Assembly (NCBI GenBank): GCA_020201485.1
Contig: JAIVGT010000271.1
Location: 1-7,135 of the forward strand
Direction of reading: 5' to 3'
DNA: 7,135 bases
From: Halobacteriales archaeon
GTDB taxonomy: Archaea; Thermoplasmatota; SW-10-69-26; JACQPN01; JAIVGT01
The translations under genes were made by a program, and so were the position numbers. The notes below the pieces were generated by a model. It saw nothing but the letters and a program-made list of their open reading frames with translations, did no database searches and was not told where the DNA came from. Of this stretch, positions 1 through 5,669 are shown one piece after another. The first letter of the stretch is position 1; each line of letters opens with the position of its first letter.

Positions 1-325
1 GTCGCCGCAGCGTGTCGGCGCTCCGCAGGGCGAAGCTGCCCCCGTCGCGCCCGAGCATGAGCAGGCCGTGCGGGTGCAGCACCGGCACGTGCGCGTCGCG
101 CCCCAGCGCGCGCCATCCCTCCAGGGCGCGCAGCGCGAGGCGGCTGTAGTCGTCGCGCTCCCCGTACGCGAGCCGGAACACCTTGCTCTCGTCGTTGCTG
201 GCGTTGCGCTCCGTGCGGCGCGGCTGCGGGTCGAGCACGGCGCAGGCGACGCCGCGCTTGCCCAGGGCCCAGGCCGCGCTCAGCCCCATCACGCCGCCGC
301 CCACGATGGCCACGGGCACGTCCAC
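1..325 (-). CDS. FAD-dependent oxidoreductase, DAO / monomeric sarcosine oxidase-like (N-terminal part, runs off the left edge)
   Basis: Reading the minus strand from a GTG at 325 gives 108 open codons with the N-terminus of a DAO-fold flavoenzyme. It opens VDVPVAIVGGGVMGLSAAWA, a Rossmann beta-alpha-beta unit with the GxGxxG dinucleotide signature at about residues 9-14, followed by the acidic end of strand 2 (AVLD, about residues 29-32). The later stretch SNDESKVFRLAYG matches the flavin-contacting segment of monomeric sarcosine and N-methyl-amino-acid oxidases, which normally has two basic residues before xAYG; here they are Lys and Arg. These enzymes oxidise secondary or primary amines with FAD and O2 or another acceptor. 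The catalytic half and the covalent-FAD Cys of sarcosine oxidases fall outside the window, so the substrate cannot be assigned. The GTG at 325 is preferred because it places the Rossmann fold at the usual distance from the N-terminus and has a TATA-like element about 26 nt upstream. The frame stays open to a GTG at 379 and an ATG at 412. The gene is divergent from the padR operon. Confidence 0.8.
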   Translation of the reverse strand, partial: MDVPVAIVGGGVMGLSAAWALGKRGVACAVLDPQPRRTERNASNDESKVFRLAYGERDDYSRLALRALEGWRALGRDAHVPVLHPHGLLMLGRDGGSFALRSADTLRR

Positions 326-344
326 GGGCCCTGCAAGGGCGCCC

Positions 345-355
345 GAAGTATGAAG
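345..355 (-). promoter_or_regulatory. TATA-like element of the FAD oxidoreductase gene
   Basis: On the minus strand this reads CTTCATACTTC, an AT-richer island in very GC-rich DNA. Its centre is about 26 nt upstream of the GTG at 325, the spacing expected between an archaeal TATA box and the transcription start of a leaderless mRNA. No clear purine-rich BRE is visible beside it. The assignment rests on position and local composition only. Confidence 0.35.
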
Positions 356-379
356 CGCACGTTCCAACCGGGCGCCCAC

Positions 380-391
380 AAGGCCTAAGAG
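380..391 (+). promoter_or_regulatory. Candidate TATA element for the padR operon
   Basis: The segment reads AAGGCCTAAGAG. Its CTAAGA core (385-390) recurs at the purP promoter (3073-3078), where it sits 26 nt before the start codon. If used the same way here, transcription would start near 413, inside the 397-419 palindrome, leaving a leader of about 28 nt before the padR ATG. An alternative is that the AT-rich centre of the palindrome itself is the TATA box of a leaderless padR transcript. Confidence 0.35.
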
Positions 392-396
392 ACATG

Positions 397-419
397 GGCA
401 CCTATGATGCATAGGTGCC
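397..419. promoter_or_regulatory. Perfect inverted repeat, candidate PadR autoregulatory operator
   Basis: The 10-bp arms GGCACCTATG (397-406) and CATAGGTGCC (410-419) are exact reverse complements flanking ATG. The element lies in the divergent region, 21 nt before the padR start, and overlaps the predicted start site or TATA region of the padR operon. PadR proteins are dimeric winged-helix repressors that commonly bind palindromes in their own promoters, often with ATG/CAT-containing half-sites. Binding here would block recruitment of the transcription machinery. The symmetry is seen directly; the identity of the bound protein is inferred from adjacency. Confidence 0.6.
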
Positions 420-434
420 TGGCATGCCCAGGCA
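416..434. repeat. Second inverted repeat overlapping the operator, in the padR leader
   Basis: The 7-bp arms TGCCTGG (416-422) and CCAGGCA (428-434) flank CATGC. The element shares 4 bp with the end of the 397-419 palindrome and ends 6 nt before the padR ATG. It also contains the perfect 8-bp palindrome GGCATGCC (421-428). It could be a second, weaker operator or an RNA hairpin in a short leader that would limit access to the start codon. Confidence 0.4.
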
Positions 435-440
435 AGGACC

Positions 441-794
441 ATGGCTGGCGAGGACCTCGACCGCTGGACGCAGCAGATGCGGAAGGGCAGCGCGAAGCTG
501 GCCATCCTCCAGCTCGCCAGCGAGCGGGAGCGATATGGCTACGAGATCGTGGCCGAGGTGCGCGACCGCACGAAGGGCGCGCTGCAGCTCGCCGAGGGCA
601 ACATCTACCCGGCGCTGCACGGCCTGGAAGCCGAGGGCTTCATCGCCAGCCAATGGCGCGAGGTCGAGCCCGGCGTGCCGCCGCGCAAGTACTACAAGCT
701 CACGGCGCGCGGCCGCGAGCTGCACGAGCGCATGGTCGAGGAATGGAAGGAGTACGCGGGGGCCGTGGGCCGCCTGCTCAAGGGAGGGAGCTGA
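441..794 (+). CDS. PadR-family winged-helix transcriptional regulator
   Basis: This is a 117-residue DNA-binding repressor of the size of short PadR proteins. An N-terminal helix (about residues 5-15) leads into a winged helix-turn-helix. Hallmarks are LAILQLASERERYGYEI (20-36), EGNIYPALHGLEAEGFI (52-68) carrying the recognition helix, and the wing PPRKYYKLTARGREL (80-94). A last helix (95-114) probably forms the dimer interface. PadR proteins usually repress their own operon and respond to a small ligand or to a partner protein. The ATG at 441 follows a region with two inverted repeats, the likely operators. The stop codon directly abuts the GTG of the RDD gene, so the two are co-transcribed and probably translationally coupled. 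Family membership is clear; the signal sensed is unknown. Confidence 0.93.
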   Translation: MAGEDLDRWTQQMRKGSAKLAILQLASERERYGYEIVAEVRDRTKGALQLAEGNIYPALHGLEAEGFIASQWREVEPGVPPRKYYKLTARGRELHERMVEEWKEYAGAVGRLLKGGS

Positions 795-1520
795 GTGAAG
801 CTGAGCGCCGAGGGGCAAGCGTGGCTGAACGCGACCGTGCAGCGCGTCATGGCGCGGCACCACGTCGCTGAGGCGGAGCGCGCCGGGCTGCACTACGAGC
901 TCATGTCGCACCTGCACGGCGCCGGCGAGGAGAAGGCCCGCTCCGCCGGCCGGGACGAGGTCAGCATGGGCGACCTGCAGGCGGGCCTGCTCGACATGGG
1001 CGGCGAGGAGGCCATGGCCCAGGCGTTCGTCGCCCCCCGGGCCAAGCCCCCGAAGCGCGCGGACATCGTGAAGCGCGCCATCGCCTACCTCATCGACCTG
1101 GTCATCGTGTTCCTGGCGTGGATGGCCGTCGCCGCCATCATCGACATCACGCTCAGCGTGCTGCTCCTGCCGTTCGGCGGCACGTTCGGCGGGTTCGACC
1201 CGTTCGACGTGTTCGGCTCGCCGTTCAAGGGGCGCGGCTTCATCCCGGCGGGGTTCGGGCTGGTGTTCGTCGTCATCCTCGGGTATTTCACCTGGACCGA
1301 GGGCAAGGCCGGCGCCAGCCTGGGGAAGCGCATCTTCAAGCTCAAGGTGGTGCGCGTGGACGGCACGCCCATCGGCTACCGCGAGGCGCTCATCCGGAAC
1401 GTGACGAAGGTCTTCCCGCCGCTGGCCTTCCTCGACGCCCTCTTCATCCTCGTGTTCTTCCGCGCGGAGCAGCAGCGCGCCAGCGACCGCCTGGCGGAGA
1501 CGGTGGTGGTGGAGGAATGA
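795..1520 (+). CDS. RDD-family membrane protein with N-terminal helical (HAAS-like) prefix domain
   Basis: This is a 241-residue integral membrane protein. Residues 1-80 form a soluble, charged, alpha-helical domain (for example LHYELMSHLHGAGEEKARSA, 32-51). It resembles the prefix domains (HAAS / DUF1700 type) found on membrane proteins encoded beside PadR regulators. Residues 87-240 are an RDD domain: KRAIAYLIDLVIV (93-105) carries the first Arg and Asp, EGKAGASLGKRIFKLKVVRV (169-188) is the conserved loop, ALIRNV (198-203) carries a further Arg, and QRASDRLAETVVV (227-239) the final Asp. Three hydrophobic segments are visible at about 96-127, 151-167 and 208-223, with a Gly/Phe-rich insert (128-147) between the first two. 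It starts with GTG right after the padR stop, behind a good Shine-Dalgarno GGGAGGGAG (782-790). RDD proteins have no single known function; some act as ion antiporters. Here it probably links the membrane to the PadR repressor through its prefix domain (inference). Confidence 0.85.
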   Translation: MKLSAEGQAWLNATVQRVMARHHVAEAERAGLHYELMSHLHGAGEEKARSAGRDEVSMGDLQAGLLDMGGEEAMAQAFVAPRAKPPKRADIVKRAIAYLIDLVIVFLAWMAVAAIIDITLSVLLLPFGGTFGGFDPFDVFGSPFKGRGFIPAGFGLVFVVILGYFTWTEGKAGASLGKRIFKLKVVRVDGTPIGYREALIRNVTKVFPPLAFLDALFILVFFRAEQQRASDRLAETVVVEE

Positions 1521-2356
1521 GCTCGAAGCGCTTCCTCCTGGCGTTGCTCGTGCTCGTCGGTTTGTTCGTCGGCGGCGCTGCCCTGGCCGCGGTCGTCGTG
1601 CCGCACGTGCTGTTTGGCGAGGGGCTCACGAAGCACAGCGGCGGGGCGGGGCCCGGGCAAGACTTCGCCGGCACCGTGGCCATCGGCATGTGCGTCGGCA
1701 CGGGCACGGTCGCCCTCGCGCCTTCGCCGGACGGCCGCGCGCACGTCGAGGTCCATGTGCGCGGCATGGGCAGCAGCGAGCAGGAGGCGCGCGCGGCCGC
1801 GCAATCGCTCCAGCCCGAGGTGCGGACGGGCACCGCTTCCCTCCTCGTCCACGAGCCGGCGCGCTCCTGGCGCTGGGGCGAGCCGCACGCCACGATGAGC
1901 GCGCGCATCCTCCTGCCGGGCGGCGTCCTCGCCAAGGCGGACCTGAACGCCGGCACGGGCAGCGTGGATGTGCAGGGCGTGCGCCTCGCCCGCCTGGACG
2001 CGACCGCGGGCACGGGCGACATCGACGTCCGCCCGGCGTGGGCCCAGGGCCGCATCGACGTGAGCGCGGGCACGGGCAGCATCCGCGCCGCGTTCGCCGG
2101 GCTGGGCAGCGCCGACCTCGACCTGAGCGCGGGGACGGGCGACATCGACGTGCGACTGCCCGGCGACGCGCAGCACGGCTACCGGCTCGACGCTTCCACG
2201 GGCACGGGCGTCGTGAGCCTCGACCTGCCCGACATCACGGTTCACGGCGACCAGCATCGCCGGAGCGCCACGACGAACGGCTTCGACCAGCGCGCGACCC
2301 GCGTGACCGGCGACCTGAGCGCCGGGAGGGGCAACGTGCGCGTCACGAGCGCGTAG
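1517..2356 (+). CDS. Membrane-anchored DUF4097-type beta-repeat (toastrack-like) protein
   Basis: This 279-residue protein has a single hydrophobic N-terminal segment (about residues 5-30), either a signal anchor or a signal peptide without an obvious lipobox. The rest should lie outside the cell. Residues 140-278 carry short beta-strand repeats built around a Gly-Thr-Gly turn, for example NAGTGSVDV, TAGTGDIDV, SAGTGSIRA and SAGTGDIDV. The turns begin at residues 146, 165, 185, 206 and 229, with a degenerate GRG at 270 and an earlier GTG at 61. This spacing of about 19-23 residues is typical of DUF4097 proteins, which form a right-handed beta-solenoid-like fold and occur in envelope stress-response gene sets. 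The ATG at 1517 overlaps the stop of the RDD gene (ATGA) behind GGAGG (1511-1515). The frame is open well upstream, but that part is the shadow of the RDD gene. It could sense or bind a surface ligand; the ligand is unknown. Confidence 0.85.
   Translation: MSSKRFLLALLVLVGLFVGGAALAAVVVPHVLFGEGLTKHSGGAGPGQDFAGTVAIGMCVGTGTVALAPSPDGRAHVEVHVRGMGSSEQEARAAAQSLQPEVRTGTASLLVHEPARSWRWGEPHATMSARILLPGGVLAKADLNAGTGSVDVQGVRLARLDATAGTGDIDVRPAWAQGRIDVSAGTGSIRAAFAGLGSADLDLSAGTGDIDVRLPGDAQHGYRLDASTGTGVVSLDLPDITVHGDQHRRSATTNGFDQRATRVTGDLSAGRGNVRVTSA
1952..2332 (+). repeat. Degenerate tandem coding repeats of the DUF4097 solenoid
   Basis: The GGC-ACG-GGC core encoding Gly-Thr-Gly recurs at 1952, 2009, 2069, 2132 (first codon GGG) and 2201, with a diverged copy at 2324. 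Copies near 2009 and 2132 also share GACATCGACGT directly downstream. The steps are 57, 60, 63 and 69 nt, all multiples of 3, so these are protein-structural repeats rather than a mobile or minisatellite array. Confidence 0.7.
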
Positions 2357-2369
2357 GAGGAGGAGAACC

Positions 2370-3017
2370 ATGCACCGCACCCCACCGATGAGCGTCCTCG
2401 CCGTCCTGGCCCTGGCCTTGGCCGGCTGCGCGGAGCCGGGCCCGCCCACGAACGCCCCCGCCGGCGGGACGCCGCCGGCCGCGAGCGGCCCGGCCGCCCT
2501 CCTGGCCAACGCCACGCTGCCGCCCCTGGCGCTGTTCCTGCAGCCGGACAAGACGCTGGCCGCGGCCCCTCCGGCGAGCGAAGGCACGGTCGCGCCGACC
2601 ATCCCCGTGAACAACCCCGAGGCCACGGACGCGGATTACCCGACGTGGGAAGGCAAGCTGCCGAGCGCGGCGCAGGCCCTGCCCGAGGCGGGCGTCCCGT
2701 ACGTGTTCTACTTCACCACGACCTCGGCGAACCTGGAGGCGAACCAGCTCCCGCCGTTCGCCGATGCGCCCGGCTTCGAGGTCGAGCTCGCCCTGGGGAA
2801 CACGACGTTCCAGCAGGGCATCGAGGGCCCGGCGACGATGCGCGCCGGCGAGACGTATTCCGCGAACGGCACGTTCCACCCGCAGCAGGCCGTGGGCTGG
2901 GAGGCGGGCACGCCCGCCACGTTCCACGTCGTCGTCATCTACACGCACGTGACCGCTGCCGCCGAGTTCCGCTTCGTCATGGGCCCGGAGCATCCGAGCG
3001 GCTTCGTGCTGGGTTGA
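2370..3017 (+). CDS. Predicted secreted lipoprotein of unknown function
   Basis: This 215-residue protein begins with a short signal peptide ending in a lipobox, LALALAGC (residues 13-20), so Cys20 would be the lipid-anchored first residue of the mature protein. A Pro/Ala/Gly-rich, low-complexity linker (about 21-60) follows, as is common between a membrane anchor and a surface domain. The C-terminal part (about 80-215) looks beta-rich, with strands such as YVFYFTTTSANLEA, FEVELALGNTTF, FHVVVIYTHV and EFRFVMG, suggesting an immunoglobulin-like sandwich. I recognise no named family. The start is well supported: GGAGGAGGAG (2356-2365) overlaps the DUF4097 stop and lies 4 nt before the ATG. Its place as last gene of the PadR operon suggests it works with the DUF4097 protein outside the cell, for example as a binding partner or ligand receptor (inference). 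Confidence 0.8.
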   Translation: MHRTPPMSVLAVLALALAGCAEPGPPTNAPAGGTPPAASGPAALLANATLPPLALFLQPDKTLAAAPPASEGTVAPTIPVNNPEATDADYPTWEGKLPSAAQALPEAGVPYVFYFTTTSANLEANQLPPFADAPGFEVELALGNTTFQQGIEGPATMRAGETYSANGTFHPQQAVGWEAGTPATFHVVVIYTHVTAAAEFRFVMGPEHPSGFVLG

Positions 3018-3024
3018 GCTGATC

Positions 3025-3052
3025 GCCCCGGGCGGGCCTCAGCGCCCGGGGC
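3025..3052 (+). terminator. GC-rich hairpin after the padR operon
   Basis: The 10-bp arms GCCCCGGGCG (3025-3034) and CGCCCGGGGC (3043-3052) are exact reverse complements around an 8-nt loop, 7 nt after the lipoprotein stop. A pyrimidine tract (CTCCCCCTCCC) follows, but not the T-run usual at archaeal terminators. The element may end transcription, protect the mRNA 3' end, or insulate the following purP promoter. Confidence 0.45.
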
Positions 3053-3065
3053 CTCCCCCTCCCGC

Positions 3066-3078
3066 GAAAGGGCTAAGA
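3066..3078 (+). promoter_or_regulatory. BRE/TATA-like promoter of the purP operon
   Basis: GAAA (3066-3069) followed by CTAAGA (3073-3078) has the order of an archaeal BRE and TATA box. The centre of CTAAGA is about 26 nt before the purP ATG at 3101, which predicts a leaderless mRNA. No strong Shine-Dalgarno lies close to the ATG; AGGAAGG (3081-3087) is 13 nt away. Confidence 0.5.
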
Positions 3079-3100
3079 CCAGGAAGGGCATCGCCCGGTA

Positions 3101-4171
3101 ATGGCAGGCTTCGACGCGGCGCGTGCGCTCGCCCAGTACGACCCGGGCAAGCTCACCATCGCCACCGTCTGCTCGCATTCCTCGCTGCAGATCTTCCACG
3201 GCGCGCGCCGCGAAGGCTTCCGCACGCTCGGCATCTGCAAGGGCAAGCCGCCGCGCTACTACGACGCCTTCCCCTTGGGCAAGCCGGACGCGTTCTTTCC
3301 GGTGCACGAGTACGCCGACCTGCTCGACCACGCCGAGGAGCTGCGCGCGCGCAACGTGGTCATCATCCCGCACGGCTCGTTCGTGGAGTACATGGGCACG
3401 GACAACTACGAGAAGCTGCAGGTGCCGACCTACGGCAACCGGCACGTCCTGCCCTGGGAGAGCGACCGCGTCCGCTCCCGCCAATGGCTGGTCGGCGCGG
3501 GCATCCGCATGCCGGAAGTCATCGAGGATCCGAAGGACATCAACCGCCCTTGCATCGTGAAATACATGGGGGCGAAGGGCGGGCGCGGCTTCTTCATCGC
3601 GCGGAACTACGAGGAGTTCAAGAAGCGCATCGACAGCACGGCGAAGTACCACATCCAGGAGTTCGTGCTCGGCACGCGCTATTACATCCACTATTTCCAC
3701 AGCCCGCTCACCGGCGACGGCTACACGCTTCCCGGGGGCGGCTCGCTGCAGATGCTGGGCGTGGACCGGCGCGACGAGAGCATCATCGACGAGGCGCACC
3801 GCCTCGGCTCCATCTACGAGCTGGAGGAGATGGGCATCCAGCCCTCGTTCGTGGTGACGGGAAACTTCCCCCTCGTCATGCGCGAGTCGCTCCTCGGCGA
3901 GGCGCTCGACATGGGCGCGCGCGTGGTGGCGAAGGCGGAGGAGCTGTTCGGCGGGCTGTGGGGGCCGTTCTGCCTGGAGACGGTCATCACGGACAAGCTG
4001 CAGTTCAAGGTGTTCGAGATCAGCGCACGCATCGTCGCCGGCACGAACCCGTACATCACGGGCAGCCCGTACAGCGACCTCATCGCGCCCGAGCTGAGCA
4101 CGGGCCGGCGCATCGCCCAGGAGCTGGCCCTGGCGACGAAGCTCGGCGCGCTCGGCCGCGTCTGCACATGA
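3101..4171 (+). CDS. purP: 5-formaminoimidazole-4-carboxamide-1-(beta)-D-ribofuranosyl 5'-monophosphate synthetase (PurP)
   Basis: PurP converts AICAR, formate and ATP to FAICAR, ADP and phosphate. It is the archaeal, folate-independent replacement for the formyltransferase half of PurH in IMP synthesis, and acts in the cytoplasm. The 356-residue length matches the family. The N-terminal domain (1-125) has the substrate-binding signatures ATVCSHSSLQIFHGARREGF (21-40) and IIPHGSFVEYMG (88-99). The ATP-grasp part follows: CIVKYMGAKGGRGFFIA (151-167, nucleotide-binding lysine and glycine loop), YHIQEFVLGTRYYIHYF (183-199), SFVVTGNFP (249-257) and CLETVITDKLQFKVFEISAR (291-310) with acidic Mg-binding residues, then GTNPYITGSPYSDL (314-327). 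The gene opens an operon; its stop overlaps the methyltransferase start (ATGA). All main motifs are present, so it should be active. Confidence 0.97.
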   Translation: MAGFDAARALAQYDPGKLTIATVCSHSSLQIFHGARREGFRTLGICKGKPPRYYDAFPLGKPDAFFPVHEYADLLDHAEELRARNVVIIPHGSFVEYMGTDNYEKLQVPTYGNRHVLPWESDRVRSRQWLVGAGIRMPEVIEDPKDINRPCIVKYMGAKGGRGFFIARNYEEFKKRIDSTAKYHIQEFVLGTRYYIHYFHSPLTGDGYTLPGGGSLQMLGVDRRDESIIDEAHRLGSIYELEEMGIQPSFVVTGNFPLVMRESLLGEALDMGARVVAKAEELFGGLWGPFCLETVITDKLQFKVFEISARIVAGTNPYITGSPYSDLIAPELSTGRRIAQELALATKLGALGRVCT

Positions 4172-4923
4172 GCGCGAAGCCCAACGACGGGAGCACGCCG
4201 CCCGACTTCGACTCCCTCACGCACGCCTACGCGAAGTTCCGCAGCGGCTACCCGCCGCAATTGTTCGCGCGCATCCTCGACGCGGCCCCGGCGGGGCCGT
4301 TGCGCATCCTCGACCTCGCCGCCGGGACCGGGCTGAGCGCGGAAGGGCTCGCATCCCGCGCGGCGCGCCTCGTCGCGTGCGACATCGGGCGCGTCATGCT
4401 CGGGGCAAACCCGGCGCGCGACCGCGTGCTCGGCAAGGCGGAGCGACTGCCCTTCCGCGCCGCGAGCTTCGACCTCGTCGCCTGCGCGCAGGCCTTCCAC
4501 TGGATGGAGCCTCTGCCTTCGTACGCGGAGATGCACCGCGTGCTGCGCCCGGGCGGGCTGTGCGCCATCTGGTGGAAGTACGAGGAGGCGGGCGACCCGA
4601 CGTCCCAGCTGAGCGACGCGGTCGTGCGGCGCGTGCTCCAGGCCGAGCCCCCGCACACCGACATGGCGCGCGAGGAGCGCCTACCCCGCATCGCGGAGAG
4701 CGCGTTCGGCGGCGCGGACGAGGTGCGCCTGCACCACGCGGTGCGCTTCACCGCCGACAGCTACCTGGGATACCAGGCGAGCCGGGAGAACCTGCGGCGC
4801 GCCGCCGGGCCCCTGCGCGACCGCGTGCTCGAGGAGCTGGAGCGCGCGCTGCGCGCCGCGCACGGGGACGCGGCGTTCGACGTGATGCACCTCGACCGCC
4901 TCTGCCTCCTGCGGAAGCGCTAA
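4168..4923 (+). CDS. Class I SAM-dependent methyltransferase (methyltransferase type 11)
   Basis: This is a 251-residue Rossmann-fold methyltransferase. Motif I is ILDLAAGTGLSAEGLA (47-62), which binds S-adenosylmethionine. Asp72 in VACDIG ends the second strand and should contact the ribose. AERLPF (91-96) and FDLVACAQAFHWM (101-113) form the following strands, and HRVLRPGGL (123-131) is the conserved post-motif turn. The AFHW signature is shared with small-molecule methyltransferases of the UbiE / trans-aconitate methyltransferase type, which points to a small acid or lipid rather than nucleic acid, but the substrate cannot be read from the sequence. The ATG overlaps the purP stop by 4 nt, so it is translationally coupled to purP, and nep1 follows 24 nt later. 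The upstream extension of this open frame is an antisense-like shadow of purP and is not part of the gene. Confidence 0.88.
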   Translation: MSAKPNDGSTPPDFDSLTHAYAKFRSGYPPQLFARILDAAPAGPLRILDLAAGTGLSAEGLASRAARLVACDIGRVMLGANPARDRVLGKAERLPFRAASFDLVACAQAFHWMEPLPSYAEMHRVLRPGGLCAIWWKYEEAGDPTSQLSDAVVRRVLQAEPPHTDMAREERLPRIAESAFGGADEVRLHHAVRFTADSYLGYQASRENLRRAAGPLRDRVLEELERALRAAHGDAAFDVMHLDRLCLLRKR

Positions 4924-4930
4924 GGCCTGC

Positions 4931-4944
4931 CCCGCGTTCGCGGG
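4931..4944. repeat. Short inverted repeat immediately before the nep1 start
   Basis: The arms CCCGCG (4931-4936) and CGCGGG (4939-4944) are exact reverse complements separated by TT. The element ends 3 nt before the nep1 GTG, where a ribosome-binding site would be expected and none is seen. In RNA it could form a 5-bp stem with a 4-nt loop. Given the GC content it may also be chance. Confidence 0.3.
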
Positions 4945-4947
4945 CGC

Positions 4948-5669
4948 GTGCTCACCCTCATCCTCGCCGACAGCGAGCTGGAGCTCGTGCCCGAGGAGGT
5001 CAAGACGCACCCCGCGGTCCAGGCCGCGTCGCAGCGCCGGGGCAAGCGCGCCGGCCGCACGCTCCTCGACAGCAGCGCGCACCACGCCGCCATGCGGCAG
5101 CTCCACGACAGCGACCGGCGCGGGCGGCCGGACATCGTGCACACGGCCCTCCTCGTGGCCATGGACAGCGTGCTGAACCTCGAGGGCGGCCTGCGTGTGC
5201 TCATCCACACGCGCAACGACGAGCTCATCACGCTCCTACCCGAGACGCGCGTCATGCGCAACTTCGACCGCTTCTGCGGCCTCATGGAGCAATTGTTCCG
5301 CGAGGGGCAAGCCGGCCCGCCCGGCCAGCCGCCGCTCCTCACCCTGCAGACGGGCGCGAAGCTGGCCGAGGTCGTGCAGCGCATCGCGGCCGAGCGCGTC
5401 ATCGCCCTCGACGAGGGCGGTCGGACCGTGCTCCTCGACCAGGAACTGCCCAAGCTCGCCGCGGCGCACACGAACCTCGCGTTCGTCCTGGGCGGCTTCC
5501 CGCGCGGCGGCTTCCGCAGCCCGGTGAAGGACCTCGCGCAGGAGGTGTGGAGCATCCACCCGCAAGGGCTGAGCGCCTGGGTGGCTGTCGCAGAAGTGCT
5601 GGTGAATTGGGAGAACGCCACGCGCGGCATGCCCCAGCACCGCGGCCCTCCCCCCGCCCCGAAGGCCGA

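Noticed and set aside
68..388. A 106-residue plus-strand frame at the left edge
   Set aside because: The minus strand encodes a convincing GxGxxG flavoprotein here, and the plus-strand translation is Ala/Arg/His low complexity.
1118..1516. Upstream extension of the DUF4097 reading frame inside the RDD gene
   Set aside because: The extension is Arg/Gly/His-rich shadow sequence. The ATG at 1517 has a Shine-Dalgarno, the usual ATGA overlap and is followed at once by a signal-anchor segment.
1952..2332. Possible CRISPR-like or minisatellite array
   Set aside because: Spacing varies in multiples of three, the copies are imperfect and they coincide with structural turns in a coding sequence, so they are protein repeats.
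1376..2626. A 416-residue open frame on the minus strand across the DUF4097 gene, and other long antisense frames
   Set aside because: Very high GC content removes stop codons from all frames. The translation is Arg/Ala/His-rich low complexity, spans several well-supported plus-strand genes and shows no domain signature.
3484..4167. Upstream extension of the methyltransferase frame inside purP
   Set aside because: It is a low-complexity shadow of purP; the methyltransferase begins naturally at the ATG overlapping the purP stop.
1..4171. A one-carbon link: sarcosine-oxidase-like enzyme producing formaldehyde, oxidised to formate for PurP
   Set aside because: The oxidase substrate is unknown, its catalytic half is not in the window, and the two genes are in separate operons on opposite strands. 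This is too speculative to claim.
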